64,000 bases of DNA from an uncultured Dietzia sp. (lineage in GTDB: Bacteria; Actinomycetota; Actinomycetes; Mycobacteriales; Mycobacteriaceae): assembly GCF_937873725.1 (NCBI RefSeq), contig NZ_CALMYY010000088.1, positions 1-64,000 on the forward strand, in the 5' to 3' direction. A program made the translations under genes and the position numbers. This document shows, in pieces, positions 10,259-20,222 of the stretch (the stretch's first letter is position 1; each line of letters begins with the position of its first letter). Below the pieces are notes generated by a model that did no database searches, was not told where the DNA came from, and saw nothing but the letters and a program-made list of their open reading frames with translations.

Positions 10259-11470
10259 ATGCGCGACACCGTCATCTGCCAGCCCCTCCGCACCCCGGTC
10301 GGCCGCTTCGGCGGCGTGTTCCGCGAGCTCGACGCCAACACCCTGGCCACGTCCCTGCTCACGGCGCTCGTCGAGCGCACCGGCCTGACCGGAGCGGACG
10401 TCGACGACGTGATCCTGGGCCAGGGATCGCCCGGCGGCGAGGGCCCGGCCATCGGCCGGATCGCCGCCCTCGACTCCCCGCTCGGGATCGACGTGCCCGG
10501 GATGCAGCTCGACCGGCGCTGCGGTTCCGGCCTCCAGGCCGTCATCACCGGCGCGTTGCAGGTGGCCTCCGGCGGCGTCGACCTCGTCGTGGCCGGCGGC
10601 GTCGAGTCGATGAGTCAGGTGGAGTTCTACGCCACCCCCTCGCCCCGCTGGGGCATCAAGGGCGACGGGATCTCGCTCGTCGACCGCCTCGGCCGCGCCC
10701 GCACCACGGTCGGCGGCCGCTCCCACGTCATCGACGGCGGGATGATCGAGACCGCCGAGAACCTCCGCCGCGAGTACGGCATCACCCGCGAGGAGCAGGA
10801 CCGGCTCGCCGCGCAGTCCCATCAGCGCGCGGTCGCCGCCCAGCAGTCCGGGGTGTTCGCCGAGGAGATCGTCCCCGTCACCGTCCCGCAGCGCAGGGGC
10901 GACCACGTCGTCGTCGACACCGACGAGCATCCCCGCGCCGACACGACGGTCGAGGCCCTGTCCGGGCTGCGCGCGATCATGGGTCGCACCGACCCCGAGG
11001 CGACCGTCACCGCCGGCAACGCGTCGGGGCAGAACGACGGCGCGGCGATGTGCATCGTCACCACGACGGACAAGGCGGCCTCCCTCGGGTTGACGCCGCT
11101 CGTGCGCCTGGCCTCGTGGGCCGTCGCGGGCGTGGCCCCCGAGACCATGGGCATCGGCCCGGTCCCCGCCACCGCCAAGGCGCTCGGCCGGCTCGGGATG
11201 ACGCTGGCGGACATGGACGTGATCGAGCTGAACGAGGCCTTTGCCGCGCAGGCGCTGTCGGTCATGCGCGAGTGGGACATCGATCCCGCCTCCGAGCGTC
11301 TCAACCCGCACGGGTCCGGCATCTCGCTCGGCCACCCCGTGGGCGCGACCGGTGCCCGCATCCTCGCCACCCTCTCGCACGAGCTGGTGCGCCGCGACGC
11401 CCAGTGGGGCCTGGAGACCATGTGCATCGGCGGTGGGCAGGGCCTGGCCGCGGTGTTCGAGCGCGTCTGA
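10259..11470 (+). CDS. pcaF: 3-oxoadipyl-CoA thiolase
   Basis: Cleaves 3-oxoadipyl-CoA with CoA to succinyl-CoA and acetyl-CoA, the last step of the pathway. The 403-residue thiolase has the acyl-accepting Cys in LDRRCGSGLQAV (near residue 89), NEAFAAQ, the GHPVGATGAR motif with the catalytic His and CIGGGQG with the second Cys. An AGGAG site lies 6 nt before the ATG. Generic acetyl-CoA acetyltransferases are similar; the pca neighbours favour PcaF. It is probably co-transcribed with pcaD-pcaR. Confidence 0.9.
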   Translation: MRDTVICQPLRTPVGRFGGVFRELDANTLATSLLTALVERTGLTGADVDDVILGQGSPGGEGPAIGRIAALDSPLGIDVPGMQLDRRCGSGLQAVITGALQVASGGVDLVVAGGVESMSQVEFYATPSPRWGIKGDGISLVDRLGRARTTVGGRSHVIDGGMIETAENLRREYGITREEQDRLAAQSHQRAVAAQQSGVFAEEIVPVTVPQRRGDHVVVDTDEHPRADTTVEALSGLRAIMGRTDPEATVTAGNASGQNDGAAMCIVTTTDKAASLGLTPLVRLASWAVAGVAPETMGIGPVPATAKALGRLGMTLADMDVIELNEAFAAQALSVMREWDIDPASERLNPHGSGISLGHPVGATGARILATLSHELVRRDAQWGLETMCIGGGQGLAAVFERV

Positions 11471-11776
11471 CCCACCTCGGCCGCGTGCCGGGGGGCGGTC
11501 GGGCCGCCGCTGCCCCCTGGATGCGCTGCGTCTCCGGCTTACGCTGCGTCTCCGCCGTACGCTGCCGCCGGGATGCGCTGCGTCTCCGGCTTACGCTGGC
11601 CCACTGGTCCGGTCGCCCAGCGCCACCCCGGGAATCCCGTGCAAACAGGCCGCACAGGCCGAAGAGCCAGCGCAAGTCCCGGGGTCGCGCTGCGGCTGTG
11701 CCCGCCGCTGTGGTGGGCGCCGCCGATCGGGTGCGCTCGCCCAGGGGAACAGCGTCCCACGCACCTCGACCGGGGA
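11471..11776. other. Intergenic region between convergent pcaF and catC
   Basis: No gene is supported in these 306 bases. A short GC hairpin (GGCGG / CCGCC, 11494-11508) follows pcaF by about 25 nt and could aid termination. Most of the rest is the 18-bp repeat array annotated at 11523-11607 and its opposite-facing partner at 11664-11676. Confidence 0.7.
11523..11676 (+). repeat. Dispersed intergenic repeat family, locus A
   Basis: Tandem 15- to 18-bp units occur at 11523-11537, 11538-11555, 11556-11573, 11574-11589 and 11590-11607. Their core is CTTACGCTGCGTCTCCGG. An opposite-facing copy, GAGCCAGCGCAAG (11664-11676), could pair with the last forward unit (11590-11602). The same core recurs at 23491-23594 and 40051-40170, always between genes. 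Confidence 0.8.
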
Positions 11777-12058
11777 TCAGTCGATGCGCGAGGGGTGGCG
11801 GGTCAGCGCCATCACCTCGATGTCCATGAACGGGAACAGCGGAAGGCCGGAGAGCAGCTCGTGAAGCTCGTCGGCCGACTCGACGTCGAAGATGCTGATG
11901 TTGGAGTACTGGCCCACGATGCGCCAGAGCTCACGCCACTTTCCGGAGCGCTGCAGCTCCTGGCTGTAGGCCTTCTCGCGGGCCAGGGTCTCGGCCCGTA
12001 CCTGCGGGTCCAGGTCGTGCGGGAGGTGGACGTCCATGCGGACGTGGAACAGTGCCAT
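11777..12058 (-). CDS. catC: Muconolactone delta-isomerase
   Basis: Isomerises muconolactone to 3-oxoadipate enol-lactone, the substrate of PcaD. At 93 residues it has the family's usual small size. It shows the typical MALFHVRMDVHLPHDL start, the GKWRELWRIVGQYSN core and an FPFMDIEVMALTRHPS end. The ATG follows an AAGGAGAG site. It is the last gene of the catABC operon, 34 nt after catB. Confidence 0.96.
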   Translation of the reverse strand: MALFHVRMDVHLPHDLDPQVRAETLAREKAYSQELQRSGKWRELWRIVGQYSNISIFDVESADELHELLSGLPLFPFMDIEVMALTRHPSRID

Positions 12059-12092
12059 CGTCTGACTCTCCTTGTGGGTCGGGGTGCCGCTG

Positions 12093-13214
12093 TCAGCGGC
12101 GGGTGAACTTCTCCACGGCGTCGTGGTCGATCTCCACGCCCAGGCCCGGCCCCTCCGGGAGGTGGACGCGGCCGGCCTCGTACCTGATCGGGGTGGTCAC
12201 GTAGGTCTCGGCCAGCAGGAGCGGACCGAACAGCTCGGAGCCGTAGTTGAACCCCGGCTCCGCGCACGCCAGGTGCAGCGAGGCCATCGTCCCGATGGGG
12301 CCCTCCAGCGAGGTCGCGGCGTGGCACGCCACCCCGGCCGTGCGCGCGATCGCCACGACCTCCTTGCTGCGGGTCAGCCCCCCGAGCTTGGTGGTCTTCA
12401 CCGCGATCACGCCGGCGGCGTCCCGACGGACCACCTCGAGGGCGTCGTGCGGGGACTGCACCGACTCGTCCGCCATGATGTGCACGGGCAGGGTGCGGTT
12501 GAGCTCGGCCAGGACCTCGATCTGTTCCGTGGGGGTCGGCTGCTCGATGAGCTCGATCCCCGCGTCCACCAGCGCCGGCAGGTGGGTGGTGGCGGTGAAC
12601 CGGTCCCAGCGGGCGTTGATGTCCACCCGCAGCCCGGCGCGCCCGTCGAGCCGCCCGGCGAGCGCGGCGATGCGGGCGACGTCCTCGGCCGGATCCAGCG
12701 CGCCCATCTTGAGCTTGAAGGTGCGGTGCCGGTCGGTGGCGAGGAGCTCGTCGATCTCCTCGACCATCTCCTCGAGCGGCATGGCCCCCAGGGCCCACGT
12801 GCACTCGATGGAGTCGCGGACCGCGCCCCCGAGAAGGGACCGCACCGGCACGTCCAGGGTGCGCGCCCACGCATCGAACATCGCGATCTCGAGCGCTGCC
12901 TTGGCGAAGCGGCCCCGGGCCACCACCCCCTCCATGGCCTCGAGGACCGCGGGGATCTGGTCCACGCGGCGACCCACAGCCACCGGAGCGAGGTACTTCT
13001 CGACGAGCACCTGCATAGTCTCCGCCGATTCGCCGCCCCACCAGGGCCCTCCCGGGGTGACGCCCTCCCCGTGGCCGACCACCCCGTCGGCGGTGGTCAC
13101 CGACACGAGCAGGATCGACTGCGCGGTCGCGGTGGTGGTCGCGAACTTGTGGGGACGGATGAGCGGGACGTCGAGGATGCGGGTCTCGACGGAGCGGATG
13201 GTCATGTCGGTCAT
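12093..13214 (-). CDS. catB: Muconate cycloisomerase
   Basis: Converts cis,cis-muconate to muconolactone. It is an enolase-superfamily enzyme of 373 residues. The FKLKMG motif supplies the K-x-K catalytic base. The metal ligands are in DINARW, IEQPT and ADESV, and the second lysine is in VIAVKTTKLGG. The start chosen is the ATG at 13212-13214, 6 nt after GAGGA; the methionine three codons later is an alternative. Its position between catA and catC supports muconate rather than chloromuconate or other enolase-family substrates. Confidence 0.93.
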   Translation of the reverse strand: MTDMTIRSVETRILDVPLIRPHKFATTTATAQSILLVSVTTADGVVGHGEGVTPGGPWWGGESAETMQVLVEKYLAPVAVGRRVDQIPAVLEAMEGVVARGRFAKAALEIAMFDAWARTLDVPVRSLLGGAVRDSIECTWALGAMPLEEMVEEIDELLATDRHRTFKLKMGALDPAEDVARIAALAGRLDGRAGLRVDINARWDRFTATTHLPALVDAGIELIEQPTPTEQIEVLAELNRTLPVHIMADESVQSPHDALEVVRRDAAGVIAVKTTKLGGLTRSKEVVAIARTAGVACHAATSLEGPIGTMASLHLACAEPGFNYGSELFGPLLLAETYVTTPIRYEAGRVHLPEGPGLGVEIDHDAVEKFTRR

Positions 13215-13303
13215 GGTCGGTCCTCGTCTAGGTGGGGAGCACGGACGCCCCGGCCGCTCGTGGCGGCCGGGGCGGGCGGCGGCGATTCCGGAGAACGTGC
13301 CGG

Positions 13304-14278
<975 letters not shown>

Positions 14279-14306
14279 TCAATCACTCACTTTACGGATG
14301 TAGTGA

Positions 14307-14316
14307 CACAATTGTG
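14307..14316. promoter_or_regulatory. Palindrome in the catA / LAL-regulator gap
   Basis: A perfect 10-bp palindrome CACAATTGTG about 140 nt upstream of catA and 140 nt from the regulator start. Next to it (14282-14306) TCACT and AGTGA form an inverted pair. This is a possible operator for catechol control; the protein that binds it is unknown. Confidence 0.35.
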
Positions 14317-14410
14317 CGCATCGCGAACCCCGGGTCCGGGTCGGTGCAGGTCACCGGCCGCCACCCGACGTGCCGTTCGCATGCCGAACCAACCACCCTG
14401 GGGCATGACT

Positions 14411-14422
14411 AGGGTTAACCCT
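14411..14422. promoter_or_regulatory. Palindrome AGGGTTAACCCT before the LAL regulator
   Basis: A perfect 12-bp palindrome centred 40 nt upstream of the regulator ATG, where an activator or autoregulatory site could sit. A TACGCT hexamer (14445-14450) ends 6 nt before the ATG, which would give a leaderless transcript. Confidence 0.4.
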
Positions 14423-14456
14423 GGCCCACCCGCGCGCCGCGCCCTACGCTGGACCG

Positions 14457-17162
14457 ATGAGCCCCCAGCGTCGCGGCGAACTCCGCGGATCCCTCGACGG
14501 ACTGCTCGACACCCATCGACTGGTGACGGACCGCGGGTCCCGGGTCGTCCTGGTGACCGCCCCGACCGGGGGCGGGAAGACACACACCCTCGACACGTTC
14601 CTCTCTTCGCTTCGCGGCGTCACGGTCGCGGCGGTCCGGGCGCTGCCCTGGGACCACCGACGACCGTGGTCGACGGCCGACCGGGCGCTCACCCGATTCC
14701 CCAGCGGCCCCACCCGACACCCGCTCCTCGCCTCATCGGAGACCACCGTCGCCGTGGCGCTGCGCTCCGCGCTCCGCGTGGCGGGCCCGGGGACGGTCGT
14801 GGCGCTCGACGACGCCGACCACGCCGACCCCGACTCGCTCCGGGGCATGGTCGACGCCGTCGAATCGGCCGATTCCGTTCTGCTCGTGCTGACCTCGTCG
14901 TCGTCGGATCCCGGCCCCTCCGCCGACCTGGTCGCCCGCGTCGCCGCGGTGACCCTCCGCCTGGATCGGCTCGACACCGTCTCGCTCCGCGAGCTGGTCA
15001 CCGCGCGGACCGGGATCGAGCCCTCGGAGGGGTCGGTCCGGCGCCTGCTCGACCTCACCGGCGGCGACACCGCCACCGTCACGGCGATCACCGATCACGT
15101 GGGGCCGGACTGGTGGTCCGCCCCTCACGGCGCTCCCCGACTCCCTCCGACCCTCCGCGCCGACGTCGACGCCCGGCTCCGCGACCTGGCCCCCGCCCAC
15201 CGGGAGGTCCTGGAGGCCGCCTCCGTCCAGATCCCGCCGGCGCCCCTCACGGAGCTGTCCGCGCTGCTGCCCGGGGCATCGGACGACGCGGTGCTCGCGG
15301 CCCTCGACGCGGGGCACCGCCTCGGACTGGTCGCGCTGACCCTCGCCCCGGGCCACGCGACCGTCGAGTTCACCAACCCGCTCCTGCGCGCGGCCGTGCA
15401 GGCGGCGGTGCCCCCGGCACGGCTGGTGGCGCTCCACACCGCCGCCGCCGGACTCGCCCGGGACCGCGACCCGGACGCCGCGCTGGCCCACCGCGCCGCG
15501 CTCGCGACGGGCCCGGATCCCGGGCTGGCGACGGAGTACCGCCGCCGCGCGGACGACCACGTGCGCGCGGGCCGGTGGGGCGCGGCGGGGGACGCGCTGC
15601 TCACCGCCGCGCGCCTCACGGACGACCCCGACCGGCGACTCGAGTGGACGACCTCCGGCATCGACGCGTTGATCGGCGCGGGTCGGATCTCGGAGGCCGG
15701 CGCCCTCACCCGGGGCCTCGACCGGGTCCGTCCCGACCCCCACCGGGACTCCGTGCTCGCGCTCCTGGCGCTGCACAGGGGGCACGCCACGGAGGCGGAC
15801 ACGCTGCTGGGCCTGGCCGCCCGCACGACCCCCACCCGCCCGGACGACCGGGTGGACCTGGCCCGGAAGATGGTCGTCCACGCGTTGTGCGGTTGGCGAC
15901 CCGACGAGATCGCCCGCTGGACCTCCGAGGTCGTCGACGCGGCCGGGACCGGGTCCACCTCCCCCGCCGCCGCCGAGGCCCGCGCCGTCGCCATGCTGGG
16001 ATCGGCCATCTCGGCACCGGGCGCGCCGGGCCCGCCCCCGCCGCCCGTGGACCCCGCCGATCCGGTGGCCCAGCGGTTCGAGATGGCGGCCGGGTGGATC
16101 GCCCTGGCCGGGGACGATCTCGAGACCGCGCGCGTCCGCCTCGAGGCCGCGATCCCCACGACCGAGGTCACCGGGTCCGCCCGCATCTCCCTGTGGTCGC
16201 AGGCCTGGCTGGCCCGCACCCTGCTGCTCCGGGGGGAATGGGACGACGCGCTGCGCGTGGTGGACACCGCGGCCCGCAGGATCGACGAGCTCGAGCTGGA
16301 CCTGCTGGCCCCGGTCGTCCACTGGACGGGCGCCGTCATCCGCGCGATGCGCGGTGATCGACTCGGGGCCGCCACCCACACCCGGCACCTCACCACCAGG
16401 CCCGACGCGTACCCCGTCCAGATCCTGCCCTCGGCCATGGCCCGGATGCAGGTGGCCGCCGCCAACGGGGAGCACTCCGGCGCCCGGCGCGCGGCCGAAC
16501 CGATCCTCGCCCTGGCCACCCGGCTGGACGTGGACCAGCCCGGATTCTGGCCGTGGCACGAGTTGTACGCCCACGCCCTGGTCCTGGACGGACGAACCGC
16601 GGGGGCGGAGGAGCTCATCACGCCGGTCGAGCGCCGGGCCCGCGAGATCGGCCACCGATCCACCCTCGCCCGGCTCGGGGCCGTGCGCGCCCGTATCCTC
16701 AACGCCCGTGGAGACGTGGAGGGCGCGGAGAGGCTGTTCCGCGACTCGCTCGACCACCTCGAGGGCCTGGGGATGCCGTTCCATTCCGCGCGCGTCCACC
16801 TGGCCAGAGGCCAGGCCCTCCGGCGATCGGGACGACGACGAGAGGCCCACCTCGCACTGGGTGCTGCCCGCGACCTGTACGAACAGCTCGGGGCGACCGT
16901 GTACGTCGACCGGTGCGACCGCGAACGCCGCGCGGGCGGGGTGGACGTGGCCCGCACGGTCGGACCGGTGGGCCTGACCCCTCAGGAGCGGGCGGTGGCG
17001 GACCTGGTGGCCGCGGGCCGGACCAACGCGCAGACCGCCGAGGCGCTGTTCCTCAGCGTCAAGACGGTGCAGTACCACCTCACCCGGATCTACGCCAGGC
17101 TCGGCCTGCGGGGCCGGACCGAGCTCGCCCTGTACGTGGAACGCACCGCCGGCGCCGACTGA
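14457..17162 (+). CDS. Large LuxR-family (LAL/MalT-type) ATP-binding regulator
   Basis: A 901-residue regulator. A P-loop (TAPTGGGKT, near residues 34-42) and a Walker B-like VVALDDADHADP indicate an AAA/STAND ATPase module at the N-terminus. A long helical, Ala/Arg-rich tetratricopeptide-like region follows. A C-terminal LuxR helix-turn-helix occupies about residues 840-898 (GLTPQERAVADLVAAGRTN, SVKTVQYHLTRIYARLGL). It is divergent from catABC with a 286-nt gap holding two palindromes, so it may control catechol degradation; in related genera that role is filled by IclR or LysR proteins, so this is inference. The start ATG has no Shine-Dalgarno but a -10-like TACGCT at leaderless distance. 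Confidence 0.85.
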   Translation: MSPQRRGELRGSLDGLLDTHRLVTDRGSRVVLVTAPTGGGKTHTLDTFLSSLRGVTVAAVRALPWDHRRPWSTADRALTRFPSGPTRHPLLASSETTVAVALRSALRVAGPGTVVALDDADHADPDSLRGMVDAVESADSVLLVLTSSSSDPGPSADLVARVAAVTLRLDRLDTVSLRELVTARTGIEPSEGSVRRLLDLTGGDTATVTAITDHVGPDWWSAPHGAPRLPPTLRADVDARLRDLAPAHREVLEAASVQIPPAPLTELSALLPGASDDAVLAALDAGHRLGLVALTLAPGHATVEFTNPLLRAAVQAAVPPARLVALHTAAAGLARDRDPDAALAHRAALATGPDPGLATEYRRRADDHVRAGRWGAAGDALLTAARLTDDPDRRLEWTTSGIDALIGAGRISEAGALTRGLDRVRPDPHRDSVLALLALHRGHATEADTLLGLAARTTPTRPDDRVDLARKMVVHALCGWRPDEIARWTSEVVDAAGTGSTSPAAAEARAVAMLGSAISAPGAPGPPPPPVDPADPVAQRFEMAAGWIALAGDDLETARVRLEAAIPTTEVTGSARISLWSQAWLARTLLLRGEWDDALRVVDTAARRIDELELDLLAPVVHWTGAVIRAMRGDRLGAATHTRHLTTRPDAYPVQILPSAMARMQVAAANGEHSGARRAAEPILALATRLDVDQPGFWPWHELYAHALVLDGRTAGAEELITPVERRAREIGHRSTLARLGAVRARILNARGDVEGAERLFRDSLDHLEGLGMPFHSARVHLARGQALRRSGRRREAHLALGAARDLYEQLGATVYVDRCDRERRAGGVDVARTVGPVGLTPQERAVADLVAAGRTNAQTAEALFLSVKTVQYHLTRIYARLGLRGRTELALYVERTAGAD

Positions 17163-17183
17163 CCGCGCCCCGCGGGGCCGGGC

Positions 17184-18452
17184 TCAGGCCGACTTCTCCC
17201 GCGGCTCCTCCTCGGAGAACGAGACGATGGTCGGCAGGACGTTGTCCCGCACCGTCTCGCCGGCGATCACCACGCGGGCGACGTCGTCGCGACCGGGGAT
17301 GTCGTACATCACCGGGAGGAGGACCTCCTCCATGATGGCGCGGAGCCCGCGGGCCCCGGTGCCGCGCAGGATGGCCTGGTCCGCCACGGCCTCCAGGGCG
17401 TCATCGGTGAACTCCAACTCCACCCCGTCCATCTCGAAGAGCCGGGAATACTGCTTGACCAGCGCGTTCTTGGGCTCGCTGAGGATGTTCACCAGCGCCT
17501 CGCGGTCCAGGCTCGTCACCGAGGCCACCACGGGGAGACGGCCGATGAACTCCGGGATCAGCCCGAACTTGACCAGGTCCTCCGGCATGACCTCCGAGAA
17601 GTTCTCGGTCGAGTGGAGATCGCTCTTGCTGGCCACCTCGGACCCGAAGCCCATGCCCTTCCGGCCGACGCGGTCGCCCACGATCTTCTCCAGACCCTGG
17701 AAGGCCCCGGCGACGATGAACAGCACGTTGGACGTGTCTATCTGGATGAACTCCTGGTGCGGGTGCTTCCGGCCGCCCTGCGGGGGCACGGATGCCTGGG
17801 TTCCCTCGAGGATCTTCAGCAGCGCCTGCTGCACGCCCTCCCCGGAGACGTCGCGGGTGATCGAGGGGTTCTCGGACTTGCGGGCGATCTTGTCGACCTC
17901 GTCGATGTAGATGATGCCCATCTCGGCGCGCTTGGTGTCGTAGTCCGCGGCCTGGATGAGCTTGAGGAGGATGTTCTCCACGTCCTCGCCCACGTACCCG
18001 GCCTCGGTCAGCGCGGTGGCGTCCGCGATGGCGAACGGCACGTTGAGCATCTTGGCCAGGGTCTGGGCGAGGTAGGTCTTCCCGCAGCCGGTCGGGCCCA
18101 GCATGAGGATGTTGGACTTGGCCAGCTCGACGCCGTCACCCCGGCCGATCGAGGCGCCCACCCGGATGCGCTTGTAGTGGTTGTAGACCGCGACGGCCAG
18201 CGTCCGCTTGGCGTCGTCCTGACCCACCACGTACTGGTCGAGGAAGGCGTGGATCTCCGACGGCTTGGGGAGTTCCTCGAGCGCCGAGTCCGAGGAGTCG
18301 TCGACCTCGGACTCGATGATCTCGTTGCACAGCTCGATGCACTCGTCACAGATGTAGACCCCGGGACCGGCGATCAGCTTCTTGACCTGCTTCTGGCTCT
18401 TCCCACAGAAGGAACACTTCAACAGGTCGCCGCTCTCACCCACACGTGCCAT
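17184..18452 (-). CDS. clpX: ATP-dependent Clp protease ATP-binding subunit ClpX
   Basis: AAA+ unfoldase that feeds substrates to ClpP1P2. The 422-residue product has an N-terminal C4 zinc-binding domain (CSFCGKSQ, then CDECIELC), Walker A GPTGCGKT near residue 118, Walker [12 protein letters not shown], the pore loop region and the sensor-2 [11 protein letters not shown]. The start at 18450-18452 (MARVGESGD) matches the normal ClpX N-terminus; a longer frame to 18497 does not. It lies downstream of clpP1 and clpP2 on the same strand, about 150 nt after clpP2, as in mycobacteria. Confidence 0.97.
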   Translation of the reverse strand: MARVGESGDLLKCSFCGKSQKQVKKLIAGPGVYICDECIELCNEIIESEVDDSSDSALEELPKPSEIHAFLDQYVVGQDDAKRTLAVAVYNHYKRIRVGASIGRGDGVELAKSNILMLGPTGCGKTYLAQTLAKMLNVPFAIADATALTEAGYVGEDVENILLKLIQAADYDTKRAEMGIIYIDEVDKIARKSENPSITRDVSGEGVQQALLKILEGTQASVPPQGGRKHPHQEFIQIDTSNVLFIVAGAFQGLEKIVGDRVGRKGMGFGSEVASKSDLHSTENFSEVMPEDLVKFGLIPEFIGRLPVVASVTSLDREALVNILSEPKNALVKQYSRLFEMDGVELEFTDDALEAVADQAILRGTGARGLRAIMEEVLLPVMYDIPGRDDVARVVIAGETVRDNVLPTIVSFSEEEPREKSA

Positions 18453-18599
18453 GAGTTCTACGTCCTCGCATTCCAGGGGACCGGAGTACCACCCCATAGT
18501 CGACGGTACGCGGGAGGGACCGGAAAGTCCGATCCCCGCGCGATCAGTTCATTGGACCCGACGGCGCGCCGCAACCCGCAGCGGCGCGCCGCCCGCTCG

Positions 18600-19223
18600 T
18601 CAGTTGGAGGTCGACAGCTTACGGTAGTCGAACACGGTGTCGATGATCCCGTAGTCCTTGGCCTCCGCGGCGGTGAGGATCTTGTCGCGATCGGTGTCCT
18701 CGCGGACCTGATCGGCGGTGCGCCCGGAGTGCTGCGCCAGGGTGGACTCCATGAGTCGGCGCATGCGCTCGATCTCGGCGGCCTGGATCTCCAGGTCGGA
18801 GACCTGGCCCTGGAAGCCCCCGGTGGACGGCTGATGGATGAGGATGCGGGCGTTGGGCAGCGCGGCCCGCTTGCCCTTGGTGCCGGCGGCGAGCAGGATC
18901 GCGGCGGCCGAGGCGGCCTGGCCCAGGCACACGGTCGACACGTCGGGGCGGACGTACTGCATGGTGTCGTAGATCGCCATGAGCGAGGTGAACGATCCGC
19001 CCGGCGAGTTGATGTACATGGTGATGTCGCGGTCGGGGTCCTGGCCCTCGAGCACGAGAAGCTGGGCCATGATGTCGTTCGCCGAGGCGTCGTCGACCTG
19101 GGTGCCCAGGAAGATGATCCGCTCCTCGAAGAGCTTGTTGTACGGGTTGGACTCCTTGACGCCGTAGCTCGAGTGCTCGACGAAGGACGGGAGGATGTAG
19201 CGCGAGGACGGCAGTGAGGTCAT
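18600..19223 (-). CDS. clpP2: ATP-dependent Clp protease proteolytic subunit 2
   Basis: Serine protease subunit, 207 residues. The catalytic Ser is at 105 in GQAASAAAILL and the His at 130 in ARILIHQPS, with the Asp further on. In mycobacteria two different ClpP rings combine into one active complex, and the paired genes here suggest the same. The ATG at 19221-19223 follows a GGAG site. It lies 71 nt after clpP1, so the two are probably one transcript. Confidence 0.96.
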   Translation of the reverse strand: MTSLPSSRYILPSFVEHSSYGVKESNPYNKLFEERIIFLGTQVDDASANDIMAQLLVLEGQDPDRDITMYINSPGGSFTSLMAIYDTMQYVRPDVSTVCLGQAASAAAILLAAGTKGKRAALPNARILIHQPSTGGFQGQVSDLEIQAAEIERMRRLMESTLAQHSGRTADQVREDTDRDKILTAAEAKDYGIIDTVFDYRKLSTSN

Positions 19224-19294
19224 CGGTGACTCCGTGGTGGTGTTCGGGGCTGGGTGGGCTACGGGAGCGCTCCCGTGGGCGACGGGTTCGACGG

Positions 19295-19987
19295 TCACGA
19301 CGGCGAGGTTCCGCCGCTCTGGGCGGCGCGCGCGATCACGTGGTCGACGAAGCCGTACTCCTTTGCCGCCTCCGCGGTGAACCACCGGTCGCGGTCCGAG
19401 TCCTCGGTGACCTGCTCGAAGGTCTGGCCGGTGTGCTGGGCGATGAGCTCGGCCATCTCCCGCTTGGTGGCGGCGTACTGCTCGGCCTGGATGGCGATGT
19501 CCGCGGCGGACCCACCGACACCGGCCGACGGCTGGTGCATCATGATCTTGGCGTGCGGCAGGGCGTAGCGCTTGCCCTTGGTGCCGGCGGTGAGCAGGAA
19601 CTGGCCCATCGAGGCCGCCAGGCCCATGCCGTAGGTGGCCACGTCGCACTCGACGAACTGCATCGTGTCGTAGATCGCCATGCCGGCCGTCACCGAGCCG
19701 CCGGGCGAGTTGATGTACATCGCGATGTCGCGAGTGGGGTCCTCCGCCGCGAGCAGGAGGATCTGCGCGCAGAGCCGGTTGGAGATGTCGTCGTCCACCT
19801 GGGAGCCCAGGAAGATGATCCGCTCCTGCAGCAGGCGCTCGTAGACCGAGTCGCCCAGGGTCAGCCCGTGGGACCCGGGCGAGCTGAGAGCGGGCTGCGT
19901 CGAACTGGGCTGCATCGAACCGGGCTGCATGGAACCGAACTGAGCCACTGAACCGTTCTGGGCCACGGGGAACCTACCTTCGCTCAT
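19295..19987 (-). CDS. clpP1: ATP-dependent Clp protease proteolytic subunit 1
   Basis: Partner of ClpP2, 230 residues. The catalytic Ser is at 126 (GLAASMGQFLL) and the His at 151 (AKIMMHQPS). Compared with the usual 195-200 residues it has about 35 extra at the N-terminus, made of short Gln/Pro/Ser/Met repeats (GSMQPGSMQPSSTQP). These could be a processed propeptide, or a start placed too early. No better start with an RBS lies between residue 1 and the conserved GLTLGDSVYERLL. A ClgR-like box lies about 100 nt upstream. Confidence 0.94.
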   Translation of the reverse strand: MSEGRFPVAQNGSVAQFGSMQPGSMQPSSTQPALSSPGSHGLTLGDSVYERLLQERIIFLGSQVDDDISNRLCAQILLLAAEDPTRDIAMYINSPGGSVTAGMAIYDTMQFVECDVATYGMGLAASMGQFLLTAGTKGKRYALPHAKIMMHQPSAGVGGSAADIAIQAEQYAATKREMAELIAQHTGQTFEQVTEDSDRDRWFTAEAAKEYGFVDHVIARAAQSGGTSPS

Positions 19988-20044
19988 CGTCTCACCGCTC
20001 GCGCGGTGCCCGACCGTCCGGCGGCCGGGTATCCGTTACGTCAA

Positions 20045-20050
20045 ACAGTA
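20045..20050 (-). promoter_or_regulatory. Candidate -10 element of the clpP1P2 promoter
   Basis: TACTGT on the minus strand, about 58 nt before the clpP1 ATG. Its predicted start point puts the ClgR-like box at roughly -59, a normal place for an activator site. The -35 is poor, as expected of an activated promoter. Confidence 0.35.
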
Positions 20051-20087
20051 ACCAACGCCCACGACGGAACCGTCCCGACGGGGCGGG

Positions 20088-20105
20088 TGTTCGCTCTCAG
20101 CGTCG
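20088..20105. promoter_or_regulatory. ClgR-like box upstream of clpP1P2
   Basis: TGTTCGCTCTCAGCGTCG contains the inverted pair CGCT-3 nt-AGCG. It fits the actinobacterial ClgR consensus as I recall it (WNNWCGCYNANRGCGWWS) with two mismatches. ClgR activates clp genes in Corynebacterium, Streptomyces and Mycobacterium; the site lies in the correct gap upstream of clpP1. Confidence 0.5.
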
Positions 20106-20152
20106 GCGGGGCCACGCCCGCGGGCGACCACCGGCCCCGGATGGCCACGACG

Positions 20153-20195
20153 CCGGGGGGCCGGGGACCGCGTGCAGCGGTCCCCGGCCCCCCGG
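20153..20195 (-). terminator. Strong hairpin terminator after tig
   Basis: A perfect 18-bp, almost all-GC stem (20153-20170 with 20178-20195) closes a 7-nt loop and begins 28 nt after the tig stop. It should isolate tig from the clpP1P2 promoter region. There is no U tract. Confidence 0.85.
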
Positions 20196-20222
20196 TGGAA
20201 CAGTCGGATCAGGTCGCGACGA

